NCBI GenBank assembly: GCA_021018815.1 | Contig: JAITYX010000009.1 | Span: 10,294,501 to 10,358,500 of the forward strand | Reading direction: 5' to 3' | DNA: 64,000 nucleotides | Origin: Talinum fruticosum | Taxonomy: Eukaryota > Streptophyta > Magnoliopsida > Caryophyllales > Talinaceae | Part shown: piece after piece, positions 25,255 to 40,187 of the stretch | How positions within the stretch are numbered: the first letter of the stretch is position 1 | How the letters are laid out: the number at the start of each line of letters is the position of its first letter | Program-made: the position numbers and the translations under genes | Notes under the pieces: generated by a model | Seen by the model: only the letters and a program-made list of their open reading frames with translations | Databases searched by the model: none | Told to the model about the DNA's origin: nothing

Positions 25255-28200
25255 GAGCATCGGTTTGAGGACAAGCCGCGATTTCTCTTCTTTGTTATAG
25301 TTTAGTTTTTAGTTTTTTAATTTTCATTTTAGGTTTTGATTTCCGTTGTGGAATCCGATTTCGTTCAAAAGGTTGGTGATGAGTTCGAAGCTATCCTGTA
25401 ATTCAGTGGAGTTTGGATCCGCGAATTTGAAGGAATTGCCGCTCAAATTTCCTCTCTTTGGGTTTAGTTATGTGCATGGTTGGGTATATATTTTAAACTT
25501 TGTTATAGTTTTCAATTTTCCTCCCGCCTCAATTACCTCTCCCTCTCAACCCCTTTTGCCTCCGAAACGCCTCTCTCTCTCTAAAACCGGAAACCCTGGC
25601 TAGCTCTCCTTGTTGTTCGCGCCTCTATGTCTCTCCTCACGCTGCTTCCTCCATTCTCCTCTCTTTCTTGTATTCGGCTTTCTAACCTAGAAACTCTAAT
25701 CCTCCCTCTCTCGTTCTTCGCCCTAGGTAAGAAATCCGAAGCCCACCACTCTCACCTCTCCTCTTCGGTTCCCCACAGCGAGTAGAGCAAACTTTCCTAG
25801 CTTCGAGACTCTTGCTACTTTACGTACTCTCTCTCTCTCTTGTTATCCTATCGAACCCGAAGTCTCCCCTTCAACCTTCGGAACTCGGTCTCTCTCTCAC
25901 GTTACTAGACATCAATCGTACTTCAAGCACTATCTCGCAACCGAGAAGGAGTCCGAAGATGAAGCTATAAAAAGAAGTGATGGCAAGGAAAGAAGGCGGT
26001 TGGCGAGCACTAGGCTAATTGCAATCCGCTATTTCTCTTCTTCAATTTCTTAGTTCTTCAATTCAAATTTTAGTTTAGTTTTTAGTTTCTAAATTTTCAT
26101 TTTAGGTTTTGATTTCCATTGTGTAATCTGATTTCGTTCGAAAGGTCGAGTAATAAGTTTGGCGATGAGTTCGAATCTAGGCTTTAATTCTGTGGAGTTT
26201 ACATCCTCGAATTTGAAGGAATTGCCACTCAAATTTCCTCTCTTTGGATTTGGTTATGTGCATGGTTGGATATATATTTGAAACTTTGTTATAGTTTTCA
26301 CTTTTGCTCCTCCTTCACTTACCTCTCGCTCTCGACCCCGTTCGCCTCCGAAAATGCCTCTCTCTTTAGAATCGAAACCCTAGCTATCTCTCCTTGTTCT
26401 TCACACCTCTATCTCTCTCCTCATACTGCTTCCTCCACTCACCTCTCCTTCTTCCATTTGGTCCATCTAACCAAGAAACCTTGATCCTCCCCTCTCGTTC
26501 GTCGCCCTTGGTTAGGAATCCGAAACCTACCACTCTCACCCCTCCTCTTCGGTTCCCTCACGGCACCAAAGCACCTTTTCTAGCCCGAGACTCTTGCTAC
26601 TTTACGTACTCTCTCTCTCCTCTCATTATCTTAATAAACCCAAAGACTCCCCTCAACCTCTTGCACTCGATCTCTCTCTCACGGTATCAGACATCAACCC
26701 CTCTTCAAACTCTATCTACAACTGGCATGGATCACAAGAAGGAGTCTCGAAGATGAAGTTATAAAAGGGAATTGATGGAAAAGAAAGAAGGCATTCGGCG
26801 AGCACCGGTCCGAGGGCAAGCCTCGATTTCTCTTCATCAATTTCTCGGTTCTTCAATTCAAAGTTTAGTTTAGGTTTTAGTTCCTAAATTTTCATTTTAG
26901 GTTTTGATTTCCGTTGTGCAATCTGATTTCGTTTGAAAAAATCGAGTAATAAGTTTAGTGTTAAGTTCGAATCTCGATTGTAATTCTATGGAGTTTGCAT
27001 CTGCGAATTTGAAGGAATTGCCGCTCAATTTTCCTCTCTTCGTGCATAGTTGGGTATAAATTTTAAACTTTGTTATACTTTTCCATTTTGCGCCTCCCTT
27101 ACTTGCCTCTCCCTCTCGACCCCATTTTGCCTCCGAAAACTCCTCTCTCTCTAGAACCAGAAACCCTAGCTATCTCTCCTTATACTTCAACCCGCTATCT
27201 CTCCCCTCATGCTGCGTCCTCCACTCTCCTCTCCTTCTTCAATTCGGCCCTTCCAACCGAGAAACCCTGAGTCCTCCCTCTCTCGTTCTTTGCCCTTGGT
27301 TAAGAAGCCGAGCCCCACCACTCTCACCTCTCCTCTTTGGTTCCTTCACGGCATTAGAGCACCTTTTCTAGCCCGAGACTCTTGCTACTTTACGTACTTT
27401 CTCTCTCCTCTCGTTATCCTATCGAACCCGAAGACTCCCCTCAACCTCCGGCACTCGGTCTCTCTCTCACGGTATAAGACATGAACTCCTCTTCAAACTT
27501 TATCTACAATCGGGAAGGATCACAAGAAGGGGTCCGAAGGTGAAGCAATCAAAGGGAAGTGATGGCAAGCAAAGAAGGTCGTCGGCGAGCACTTGTCCGA
27601 GGGCAAGCCACGATTTCTTTTCTTCAATTTTTCGGTCTTCAATTCAAGGTTTAGTTTAGTTTTTAATTTTTAAATTCTCAATTTAGGTTTTGATTTCCGT
27701 TGTGTAATCGATTTCATTCGAAAAGGTCGATTAATAAGTTTGGCGATGAGATCGAATCCGGGTTGTAATTCGTGGAGTTTGCATCCGCAAATTTGAAGGA
27801 ATTGTCGCTCAAATTTCCTTTCTTCGGATTTGGTTATGTGCATGGTTGGATATATATTTTAAACTTTGTTATAGTTTTCAATTTTCCTCCTCACTCAATT
27901 ACCTCTCCTCTCGACCCCCTTTTGCCTCCGAAAATGCCTCTCTCTCTCTCAAACCAGAAACCCTAGCAATCTCTCCTTGTTCTTCACGCCTCTATCTGTC
28001 TCCTTACGCTGCTTCCTCCACTCTCCTCTCCTTCTTTTATTCGGCCCTTCTAACCTAGAAAGCCTAATCCTGCCTCTCTCGTTCGTCCCTCTTGGTTAGG
28101 ATTCTGAAGTCCACCACTCTCACTTCTCCTCTACGGTTCCCCACGGCACTGGAGCACCTTTGGTAGCCCGAGACTCTTACTACTTTACGTACTCTCTCTC

Positions 28201-30729
28201 TCCACTTGTTATCCTATCGCACCCAAAGTCTCCCCTTAACCTCCGGAACTCAGTCTCTCTCATCATGATCTGGACATAAACTTCTCTTCAAACACTATCT
28301 ACAATCGGGAAGGATCACAAGAAGGAGTCCGAAGATGAAGCTGTACAAAGGAAGTGATGGTAAACAAAGAAGGTCAGTCTGACGAGCACCGGTCATAGGG
28401 CAAGCCAGGATTTCTCTTCTTTAATGTCTCAGTTCTTCAATTCAAAGTTTTGTTTAATTTTTAGTTTCTAAATTTTAATTTTAGGTTTTGATTTCGTTGT
28501 GTAATCTAATTTCGTTCAAAAAGTCGAGTAACAAGTTTGGTGTTGAGTTCGAATCGGGTTGTAATTCGTTGAGTTCGCATCCGCGAATTTGAAAGAATTG
28601 CCTCTCAATTTTCCTCTCTTTGGAATTGGTTATGTGTATGGTTGGGTGTAAATTTTAAACTTTGTTATAGTTTTCAATTTTGCTCATCCATCACTTACCT
28701 CTCTCTCGACCTCGTTTTGCTCGCGAAACGCCTCTCTCTAGAACCGGAACCCCTAGCTATCTCTCCTTGTTCTTCACGCCTCTATCTTTCTCCTCATGCT
28801 ACTTCCTCCACTTACCTGTCCTTCTTCCATTTGGCGCTTCTAACCAAGAAACCCTCATCCTCCCTCTCTCGTTCTTCACCCTTTGTTAGGAATCGAAGCC
28901 CACCACTCTCACCTCTCCTCTTCGGTTCCCTCATGGCACCGGAGCACCTTTTCAAGCTCGAGACTCTTGCTACTTTACGTACTCTCTCTCTCCTCTCATT
29001 AGCTTACTAAACCCGAAGACTCCCCCGAACCTCTAGCACTCGGTATCTCTCTCACGGTACCACACATCAACCCCTCTTCAAACTCTATGTACACCCGGAA
29101 CGATCACAAGAAGGAGTCCGATGATGAAGCTATAAAAAGGAACTGATGGCAAGGAAAGAAGGTAGTCGGGAGTAGTGGTCCGAGGGTAAGCGTCGATTTA
29201 TTTTCGTTAATTTCTCGGTTCTTAAATTCGAAGTTTAGATTACGTTTTAGTTTCTAAATTTTCATTTTAGGTTTTGATGTCCATTGTGTAATATGATTTC
29301 GTTTGAAAAAGTCGAGTAATAAGTTTGGTGATGAGTTTGAATTGGGGTTGTAATTATGTGGAGTTTGCATCCGTGAGTTTTCCTCTCTTCGGATTTGATT
29401 ATGTGCGTTGTTAGGTATAAATTTTAAACTTTGTTATAGTTTTCAATTTTTCGCCTCCCTCACTTACCTCTCCCTCTCGACCCCCTTTAGCCTTCGAAAC
29501 GCCTCTCTCTCTAAAACTAGAAACCCTACCTATCTCTCCTTGTTCTTCACGCCTCGATCTCTCTCCTCACACTGCTTCCTCCACTCTCGTCTCCTTCTCT
29601 CATTCGGCCCTTCTAACAAAGAAAGCGTAATCCTCCCTCTCTCGTTCTACGCCCTTGGTCAGCAATCCGAAGCCCACCACTCTCACCTCTCTTCTTCGGT
29701 TCCCCACGGCACCGGAGCACCTTTTCTAGCCCAAGACTTTGCCCATTTTACGTACTCTCTCTGCTCTCGTTATCCTGCTAAACCCCGAAGACTCCCCTTA
29801 ACCTCCGGAATTGTCTCTCTCTCACGATACTAGACATCAACTCCTCTTCAAGCACTATCTACAACCGGGAAGGATCACAAGAAGGAGTCCGAAGATGAAG
29901 CTATAAAAGGGAAGTGATGGAAAGCAAAGAAGGCGGACGGTGAGCACTAGTCCGAGGGCAAGCCGCGATTTCTCCTCCTCAATTTCTCGGTTCTTCAATT
30001 CAAAGTTTAGTTTAGTTTTTAGTTTTTAAATTTTCATTTTAGGTTTTGATTTCCGTTGTGTAATTTGATTTCGTTCAAGAAAGTCGAGTAACAAGTTTGG
30101 TGATGAGTTTGAATATGGGATGTAATTTTTTGGAGTTTGCATCCACGAATTTGTAGGAATTGCGGCTCAAATTTCCTTTCTTTGGATTTGGTTAAGTGCA
30201 TGGTTTGATATATATTTTAAACTTTGTTATAGTTTTTAATTTCCCTCACTTACCTCTCCCTCTAGACCCCTTTTTGCCTCCGAAAATGCCTCTGTCTCTT
30301 TCAAACCGGATACCCTAGCTATCTCTCCTTGTTCTTCAAGGCTCGATCTCTCTCCTCACGCTGCTCCCTGCACTCTCCTCTACTTCTTCCATTCGGCCCT
30401 TCTAACCAAGAAACCCTAATCCTCCCTCTCTTGTTCTTTGCCCTTGGTCAGGAATCCGAAGCCCACCACTTTCACCTCTCCTCTTTGGTTCCCCACGGCA
30501 CCGGAGCACCTTTTCTAGCCCGAGACTTTTGCTACTTTACGTATTTTCTCTCCTCTCGTTATTCTTCTAAACCCGAAGACTCCCCTCAACCTCTAGAACT
30601 CGGTCTCTCTTTCATGGTACTAGAGATCAACTCCTCTTCAAATACTCTCTACTACCGGAAATATCACAAGAACGAGTTTGAAGATGAAGCTATAAAAGGA
30701 AGTGATGGCAAGGAAAGAAGGTAGTCGAC

Positions 30730-33700
30730 TAGCATCGGTCCGAGGGCAAGCCACGCTTTCTCTTCTTTACTTTCTTTGTTCTTCTATTCAAAGTTTAGTT
30801 TAGTTTTTAGTTTCTAAATTTTCATTTTAGGCTTTGATTTCCGTTGTGTGATATGATTTCGTTCAAAAAGTCGAGTAACAAATTTGGTGGTGAGTTCGAA
30901 TCTGGGTTGTAATTATATGGAGTTTGGATCTGCGAATTAAATGTAATTACTCGCTGAATTTTCCCCTTTTCGAATTCGGTCATGTGCATGGTTGGGTATA
31001 AATTTTAATTATTGTTATAGTTTTTAATTTTCCTCCTTCACTAACTTCTCCGTCTCGACCCCCTTTTGCCTTTGAAAACGCCTCTCTCTCAGTAGAACCG
31101 AAACCGTAGTTATCTCTCATTGTTCTTCATGCCTTTATCTCTCTCCTCACGCTGCTTTCTCCAGTCTCCTCTCTTTCTTCCATTCGGCCCTTCTAGCCTG
31201 AAACCCTAACCCTCTGTCTCTCGTTCTGCGCCCTTGGTTAGGAATCCAAAGCCCACCACTCTCATATCTCCTCTTCGGTTCCCTCACGGCACCAAAGCAC
31301 CTTTACTAGCTCGAGACTCTTGCCACTTTACGTACTCTCTCTCTCCTCTCGTTATCTTACTAAACCCGAAGAAGCCCCTTAACCTCCGGCACTCGGTCTC
31401 TCTCTCTCACGGTACCAAACATTAAGTTCTTTTCAAACTCTATCTACTACATGGAAGGACCACAAGAAGGAGTCCGAAGATGAAGCTATAAAAGGGAAGT
31501 CATGCCAAGGAAAGAAAGTAGTCGACTAGCACCTGGTCTAAGGGCAAGTAGCGATTTCTCTTCTTTAATTTCTCGGTTCTTCAATTCAAGGTTTAGTTTA
31601 GTTTTTAGTTTGTAAATTTACATTTTAGGTTTTGATTTCCGTTGTGTAATCTGATTTCGTTCAAAAAGTCGAGTAACAAATTTGATGGTGAGTTTGAATC
31701 GGGTTGTAATTATGTGGAGTTTGCATATGCAAATTTGAAGGTATTGCCGTGCAACTTTCCTCTCTTCGGATTTGGTTATGTGCAAGGTTTACTATAAATT
31801 TTAAACTTTGTTATAGTTTTCAATTTTCCTTCTCCTTTACTTAACTCTCCCTCTCGACCCCCTTTTGCCTCCGAAACGCTTCTCTCACTCTAAAACAAGA
31901 AACCCTAGCTATCTCTCGATTGCTCTTCATGCTCAGTATCTCTCTCCTCACGCTGCTTTCTCCACTCTCCTCTCTTTCTTCCATTCCACCCTTCTAGCCT
32001 AGAAACCCTAATCCTTCGTCTCTCGTTCATCGCCCTCGGTTAGGAATCCGAAGCCCACAACTCTCATATCTCCTCTTCGGTTCCCTCACCCCACTAAAGC
32101 ACCTTTGCTAGCCTGATACTCTTACTACTTTACGGACTCTCTCTCTCCTCTCGTTATCTTATCGAACCCGAAGACTCCCCTCAAGCTCGGCACTCGGTCT
32201 CTCTCTCACGGTACTAGACATCAAGTCCTCTTCAAAATCTATCTACTACCGGAAGGACCACAAGAAGGAGTCCGAAGATGAATCTATAAAGGGAAGTTAT
32301 TCCAAGGAAAAAGGTAGTCGGCTAGCACTCGTCTCGTGGCAAGCCGCGTTTTCTCTTTTTAATTTCTCGGTTCTTCAATTGAAAGTTTAGTTTAGTTTTT
32401 AGTTTCTAAATTTTAGTTTTAGGTTTTGATTTCCATCGTGTAATCTAATTTCATTCAAAAAGTCGAGTAATAAATTTGGTGGTGAGTTTAAATCTCGGTT
32501 GTAATTATGTGGAGTTTGCATTTGAAAATATTAAGGTATTGCCGCTCAACTTTCCTCTCTTCGGATTTGGTTATTTGCAAGGTTTGGTATAAATTTTAAA
32601 CTTTGTTATAGTTTTCAATTTTCCTCCTCCTTTACTTAACTTTCCTTCTCGACCCCTTTTGCCTCCGAAACGCCTCTCTCTCTAGAACCGAAACGTTAGC
32701 TATCTCTCATTGTGCTTCATGCCTCTATCTCTCTCCTCACGCTGCTTTCTCTACTCTCCTCTCTTTCTTCCATTCGGGCCTTCTAGCCTGAAACCCTAAC
32801 CCTTCGTCTCTCGTTCTACACCCTTGGTTAGGAATCCGAAGCCCACCACTCTCACATCTCCTCTTCGGTTCCCTCACGGCACCAAAGCACCTTTGCTAGC
32901 CCAAGACTCTTACTACTTTACATACTCTCTCTCTCCTCTCGTTATCTTACTAAACCCGAAGACTCCCCTCAACCTCCAGGCACTCGGCTCTCTCTTATGG
33001 TACCGGACATTAAGTCCTCTTCAAAATCTATCTACTACATGGAAGGACCACAAGCTGGAGTCCGAAGATGAAGCTATAAAAGGGAAGTGATGGCAAGGGA
33101 AGAAGGTAGTTAGCTAGCATCGGTCTGCGGGCAAGCAGCGATTTCTCTTCTTTAATTTCTCGGTTCTTCAATTCAAGGTTAAGTTTAGTTTTTAGTTTCT
33201 ATATTTACTTTTTAGGTTTTTATTTCCGTTGTGTAATCTGATTTCGTTCAAAAAGTCGAGTAACAAATTTGATGGTGAGTTCGAATCCGGGTTCTAATTA
33301 TGTGGAGTTTGCATCCGCAAATTTGAAGGTATTGTCGCAGAACTTTCCTCTCTTCGAATTTGGTTATATGCAAGGTTTAGTATAAATTTTAAACTTTGTT
33401 ATAGTTTTCAATTTTCCTTCTCCTTTACTTAACTCTCCCTCTCGATTCCCTTTTGCCTCCGAAAACGCCTATCTCTCTCTCTAGAACTAGAAACGCTAGC
33501 TATCTCTCATTGTGCTTCATGCCTCTATCTCTCTCCTCATGCTGCTTTCTCCACTCTCCTCTGTTTCTTCCATTCGGCCCTTCTAGCCCAGAAACCCTAA
33601 TCCTCCGTCTCTCGCTCATCGCCATTGGTTAAGAATCCAAGCCCCCACTCTCACATCTCGTCTCTCTCCTCTCGTTAACTTATTAAACCCGAAGACTCCC

Positions 33701-34625
33701 CATAAACCTTAGGCACTCGGTCTCTCTCTCAAGGTACCAGACATCAAGTCCTCTTCAAACTCTATCTACCACCCGGAAGGATCACAAGGAGTCCGAAGAT
33801 GAAGTTATAAAGGGAAGTGATGGCAAGGAAAGAAGGTAGTCGACTAGCATCGGTCTAAGGGCAAGCTGCGATTTCTCTTCTTTACTTTCTCGGTTCTTCA
33901 ATTCAAAGTTTAGTTTAGTTTTTAGTTTCTAAATTTTCATTTTAGGTTTTGATTTCCGTTGTGTAATCTGATTTCGTTCGAAAGAGTTGAGTAGCACATT
34001 TGGCGGTGAGTTCGAATCTGGGTTGTAATTATATGGAGTTTGCATCTCGCAAATTTGAAGGTATTGCCGCTCCAATTTCCTCTCTTCGCATTTGGTTATG
34101 TGCAAGGTTTGGTATAAATTTTAAACTTTGTTATAGTTTTCAATTTTCCTCCTCCTTTAATTAATCTGTCGCCCTTGACCCCCTTTTGCCTCCGAAACGC
34201 CTTTCTTTTGAAGAACCGAAGCTTTAGCTATCTCTCATAGTTCTTCATGCCTTTGTCTCTCTCCTCACGCTGCTTTCTCCACTCTCTTCTCTTTCTTCCA
34301 TTCGGCCCTTCTAGCCCGAAACCCTAATCTCGTTCTTCGCCCTTGGTTAGGAATTCGAGCCCACCACTCTCACCTTTCCTCTTCGGTTCCCTCACGGCAC
34401 TAGAGCACCTTTGCCAGCCCAAGACTCTTGTTACTTTACGTACTCTCTGTCTCCCTTTGTTATCCTATCGAACCCGAAGACTCCCCTAAACCTCGGCACT
34501 CGATCTCTCTCACGGTACCGGACATCAAGTCTTCTTCAAACTCTATCTACTACCGGGAGGATCACAAGGAGTCCGAAGATGAAGCTATAAAAGGGAAGTG
34601 ATGGCAAGAAAAGAAAGTAGTCGGC
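30730..34625 (+). repeat. Block of five units of one subfamily (units 41-45)
   Basis: These consecutive units share start variants TAGCA in place of GAGCA, a GTGGTGAG-type variable segment, TATGTGCAAGGTTTGGTATAA-like sequence in four of the five (unit 41 keeps GCATGG), TCTTTCTTCCATTC and TTCTAGCC. Neighbours on either side carry other variants. The block fits local amplification of one variant within an older array. Confidence 0.7.
33115..33844 (+). repeat. Short satellite unit (unit 44, 730 bp)
   Basis: About 65 bp is missing near 33655, where CTCTCACATCTCG joins TCTCTCTCCTCTCG. This removes the segment normally carrying CACGGCACCGGAGCACC. The endpoints are CT repeats, suggesting slippage or misaligned recombination. 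Confidence 0.85.
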
Positions 34626-37600
34626 GATCACCTGGCCTAAGGGCAAGCGCGATTTCTCTTCTTCAATTTTTCAGCTTCTTCAATTTAAAGTATAGTTTAA
34701 TTTTTGGTTTCTAAATTTTCATTTTATGTTTTGATTTCCGTTGTGTAATCTGATTTCTTTCAAAACAATCGAGTAAGTTGTTTGGTGTTGAGTTCGAATA
34801 TGGATTGTAATTCCGTGGAGTTTGCAACTATAAATTTGAAGGTATTGCCGCTCAACTTTCCTCTCTTCGGATTTGGTTATGTGCATGGTTTGGGATAAAC
34901 TTTAATTTTTATTATGGTTTTCAATTTTGCTCCTCCCTCACTTACCTCTCCCTCTCGACCGCTTTTGCCTCCGAAAATGTCTCTCTCTCTAGAACAAGAA
35001 ACCCTAGCTATCTCTCGCTCGCTCTTCACGCTCGTATCTCCCTCCTCACGTTACTTCCTCCACTCACCTATCCTTCTTCTATTCGGCTCTTCTAACAAAG
35101 AAACCCTAATCCTCCCTCTCTCATTCTTTGCCTTTGGTTAGGAATCAAGCCGACCACTCTCAACTATCTTCTTCGGTTCCCTTACGGCAACGATGCACCT
35201 TTGTTACCCGAGACTCTTGCTACTTTACGTACTCTCTCTACTCTCATTATCTTACAAAACTCGAAGACTCCTCCTCAACCTCTAGCACTCGGTCTCTGTC
35301 TCACCGTACCGGACATCAACTCCTCTTCGAACTCTATTTCCGACCAGGAAGGATCATAAGAAGGAGTTTGAAGATAAAGCTATGAAAGGGAAGTGATGGC
35401 AAGCAAACAAAGCAGTTAGTGAGCACCTGGTCCGAGGGCAAGGCGCGATTTCTCTTCTTCAACTTCTCGGTTCTTCGGTTTAAAGTTTAGTTTAATTTTC
35501 GGTTTCTAAATTTTCATTATAGGTTTTGATTTGCGTTGTGTAATTTGATTTCGTTCAAAAAGTCGAGTAACAAATTTGATGTTGAGTTAGAATCGTGTTG
35601 CAATTCTGTGGAGTTTGCAACTTTAAATTTGAAGGTATTATCGCTCAATTTTCCTCTCTTGGGATTTAGTTACGTGCGTGGTTTCGTATAAATTTTAATC
35701 TTTGTTATGGTTTTCAATTTTTCTCTTCCGTCACTTACCTCTCCCTCTCGACCCCTTTTACCTCCGAAAACATCTCTCTCTCCCTCTAGAACTAGAAACC
35801 CAAGCTATCTCTCGTTGTTCTTCAAGCCCGTATCTCCCTCCTCACGTTCCTTCCTCCACTCACCTCTTCTTCTTCTATTCGACCCTTCTAACTAAGAAAT
35901 CCTAATCCTCCCTCTCTCGTTCTTCGCACTTGGTTAAGAATCTAAAGCCTATCACTCTCAACTCTCCTCTTTGGTTCCCTTACGGGCACCGGAGCAACTT
36001 TGCTAGCCCGAGACTCTTGCTACTTTACGTACTCTATGTCTCCTCTCGTTATCTTATCGAACCCGAAGACTCCTCCTCAACCTCTAGCTCTCGGTCTCTG
36101 TCTCACCGTTCCAGACATAAACTCCTCTTCCAACTCTATCTCGCAACAGGGAAGTATCGCAAGAAGGAGTCTAAAGTTGAAGCTACAAAGGGAAGTTATT
36201 GCAAGCAAAGAAGGCAGTGGGCGAGCACCAGTCGGAGGGCAAGCCGCGATTTCTCTTCTTTCATTTCTCGGTTCTTCAATTCAAAGTTTAGTTTAGCTTT
36301 TTGTTTCTAAATTTTCATTTTAGGTTTTGATTTCCGTTATGTAATCTGATTTCGTTCAAAAAGTCAAGTAACAAATTAGGTGTTGAGTTCGAATCGGGTT
36401 GCAATTCGTGGAGTTTGCATCTAAGAATTTGAAGGAAATGCCGCTCAACTTTCCTTTCTTCAGATTTAGTTATGTGAATGGTTTGGTATAAATTTTAAAC
36501 TTTCTTATAGTTTACAATTTTGCTCCGCCATCACTTACCTCTCCCTGTCGACCCCTTTTGCCTCCGAAAATGTCTCTCTCATTCCCTAGAACCAGAAACC
36601 CTAGCCATCTCTCATTGTTCATCACGCTCAGTATCTCCCTCCTTACGTTACTTCCTCAACTCACCTCTCTTTCTTCCATTCGGCCCTTCTAACGAAGAAG
36701 CCCTAACCCTTCCTCTCTCGTTCTTCGCCCTTGGTTAGGAATCTGAAGCCCACCACTCTAACCTCTCCTCTTCGGTTCCTCACGGCACCGGAGCACCTTT
36801 GCTAGCCCGAAACTCTTGCTGCTTTACGTACTCTCTCTCTCCTCTCATTATCTTACAAAACCCAAAGACTCCTACTCAACCTTTACTACTCGGTCTCTCT
36901 CTCATGGTAGCAGACATCAACTCCTCTTCAAACTCTATCTACTACCGGAAAGATCACAAGGAGTCCGAAGATGAAGCTATAAAATGGAAGTGATGAACAG
37001 GAAAGAAGGTAGTTAGCGAGAACCGGTCCATGGGCAAGCCGCGATTTCTCTTCTTCAATTAAAAGTTTAGTTTAGTTTTTAGTTTTTAAATTTTCATTTT
37101 AGGTTTTTATTTCCGTTATGTAACCGGATTTCGTTCAAAAAGTCGAGAAACAAGTTGGGTGATGAGTTTGAATTTGGGTTGTAATTCTATGGAGTTTGCA
37201 TCCGCGAATTTGAAGGAATTCCCTCTCAATTTTCCTCTCTTCGGATTTGGTTATGTGCATGGTTAGGTATAAATTTTAAAGTTTGTTATACTTTTCAATT
37301 TACCTCCTCTATCACTTACCTCTCCCTCTCGACCCCTTTTTACCTCCGAAAATGCCTTTATCTCTCAAGAACCGGAAACCCTAGCTATCTCTCATAGTTC
37401 TTCATGCCTCTCGTCTCTCTCCTCACGCTGCTTTATCCACTCGTCCTCTCTTTCTTCTATTCGGCCCTTCTAGCCCGTAAACCCTAATCCTCCCTCTCTC
37501 ATTCTTCGCCCATGGTTAGGAATCTCGAGCCCACCACTCTCACCTCTTCTCTTCGGTTCCCTCACGGCACTAGAGCACCTTCGCCAGCCCGAGACTCTTA

Positions 37601-40187
37601 TTACTTTACGTACTCTCTGTCTCCTTCCGTTATCCTATCGAACCCGAAGACTTCCCCTAACCTCCGGCACTCGGTCTCTCTTTCATGGTAGCAGACATCA
37701 ACTCCTCTTCAAACTCTATTTACAACCGAGAAGCATCACAAGAAGGACTTTGAAGATGAAGCAATAAAAGGGAAGTGTTGGCAAGAAAAGAAGGTAGACG
37801 GCGAGCACCGGCTGAGGGCAACTGTGATTTCACTTCTTCAATTTCTCGGTTCTTTAATTCAAACTTTAGTTTAGTTTTTAGTTTCTAAATTTTCATTTTA
37901 GGTTTGATTTCCGTTATGCAATTTGATTTCATTCAAAAAGTTGAGTAATATATTTTGTGTTGAGTTCGAATCGGGTTATAATTATGTGGAATTTGCATGC
38001 GCGATTTTGACTGAGCTGCCGCTCAATTTTCCTCTCTTCGGATTTGTTTATATGCTTGGTTGGTTATAAATTTAAAATTTGTTATAGTTTTCAATGTTCC
38101 TCCTCCCTCACTTACCTCTCCCTCTCGACCCGCTTTTGCCTCCAAAACGCCTCTCTCTCTGCACCAAGAAACCCTAGCTATCGCTCATTGTTCTTTATGC
38201 CTTTATCCCTCTCCTCACGCTGCTTTCTCCACTCTCCTCGCTTTCTTCCATTCGGCCCTTCTAGCCCGAAACGCTAATCCTTCCTCTCTCGCTCTTCGCC
38301 CTTGGTTAGGAATCCGGAGCCATCCACTCTCACCTCTCCTCTTCGGTTCCCTCACGGCACTAGAGCACCTTTGCTTGCCCGAGACTCATGTTACTTTACG
38401 TACTCTCTGTCTCCTTTCGTTATCCTATCGAACCCGAAGAGTCCCTCTTAACCTCGGCACTCGGTCTCTCTCTCACAAGTACTAGAGATCAACTCCTCTT
38501 CAAACTCTATTTATAGCGGGAAAGATCACAAGGAGTCCGAAGATGAAGCTATAAAAAGGAAGTGATGGCAACCAAAGAAGGTAGTCGGTGAGCACCGGTC
38601 TAAAGGGAAGCCGCGATTTCTCTTCTTCAATTTCTCGGTTCTTCAATTCAAAGTTTAGTTTAGTTTTTAGTCATTTAATTTTCATTTTAGGTTTTGATTT
38701 CCGTTGTGTAATCTGATTTCATTCAAAAAGTTAAGTAACAAGTTTGGTGTTGAGTTAGAATATGGGTTGTAATTGTGTTGAGTTTGCATTCGCGAATTTG
38801 AAGGAATTACCGTTAAATTTTCCTCTTTTCGGATTTGGTTATGTGCATGGTTGGATATATATTTTAGACTTTGTTATAGTTTTCAATATTCCTCCTCCCT
38901 CACTTACATCTCCCTCTAGACCCCCGTTTGCCTCTCGAAAACACCTCTCTCTGTTTAGAACCAAAAACCTTGGCTATCCCTCATTGTTCTTCAAGCCTCT
39001 ATCTCTCTCCTCACGCTGCTTCCTCCACTCTTCTCTCTTTCTTCCGTTCGGCCCTTCTAGCCCGGAAACCCTAATTCTCGGTCTCTCGCTCTTCGCCCTT
39101 GGTTAGGATTCCGAAGCCCACGACTCTAACCTCTCCTCTTCGGTCTCTCACGGCCCCAAGGCACCTTCGCTAGCTGGAGACTCTTGCTACTTTACATACT
39201 CTCTATCTGCTCTCGTTATCCTATCGAACCCCGAATACTCTTCCTCAACCTCCGGCACTCGGTCTCTCTTTCACGGTACCGGACATCTAGTCCTCTTCAA
39301 ACCGTATCTACTACCGAGAAGGATCACAAGAACGAGTTTGAAGATGAAGCTATAAAGGGAAGTGATGGCAAGCAAAGAAGGCAATCTGCGAGCACCGGTC
39401 CGAGGGCAAGCCGCGATTTCTCTTCTTCAATTTCTCGGTTCTTCAATTCAAAGTTTAGTTTAGTTGTTAGTTTCTAAATTTTCATTTTAGGTTTTGATTT
39501 CCGTTGTCTAATCTGATTTCGTTCAAGAAAGTCGAGTAACAAATTAGGTGTTGAGTTCGAATCGGGTTGCAATTCTATGGAGTTTGCATCTACGAATTTA
39601 AGGGATTGCCTCTCAACTTTCCTCTCTTCGATTTGGTTATGTGAATGCTTTGGTACAAATTTTAAACTTTCTTATAGTTTACAATTTTGCTCCTCCCTTA
39701 CTTACCTCTCCCTCTCGACCCCTTTTGCCTCCGAACTCGTCTCTCACTCTCTCTAGAACCGGAAACCCTAGCTATCTCTCGTTGTTCTTCACGCCTGTAT
39801 CTTCCACCTCACGTACTTCCTCCAATCACCTCTCCTTCTTCCATTCGACCCTTCTAACCAAGAAACCCTAATCCTCCCTTTCTCGTTCTTCGCCTTTGGT
39901 TAGGAATCAAGCCCACCACTCTCACCTCTCCTCTGCGGTTCCCTCACGGCACTGGAGCACCTTTGCTGGCCCCAAGACACTTGCTACTTTACATACGCTC
40001 TCTCTGCTCTCATTATCTTACAAAATCCGAAGACTCTCACTCAACCTCTAGTACTCGGTCTCTCTCTCACGGTACAAGACATCAACTCCTCTTCAAACTT
40101 TATCTCGCTACTGAGAAAGATCACAAGAAGGAGTCCGAAGATGAAGCTATAAAAGGGAAGTTATGGCAACGAAAGAAGGTAGTCGAC

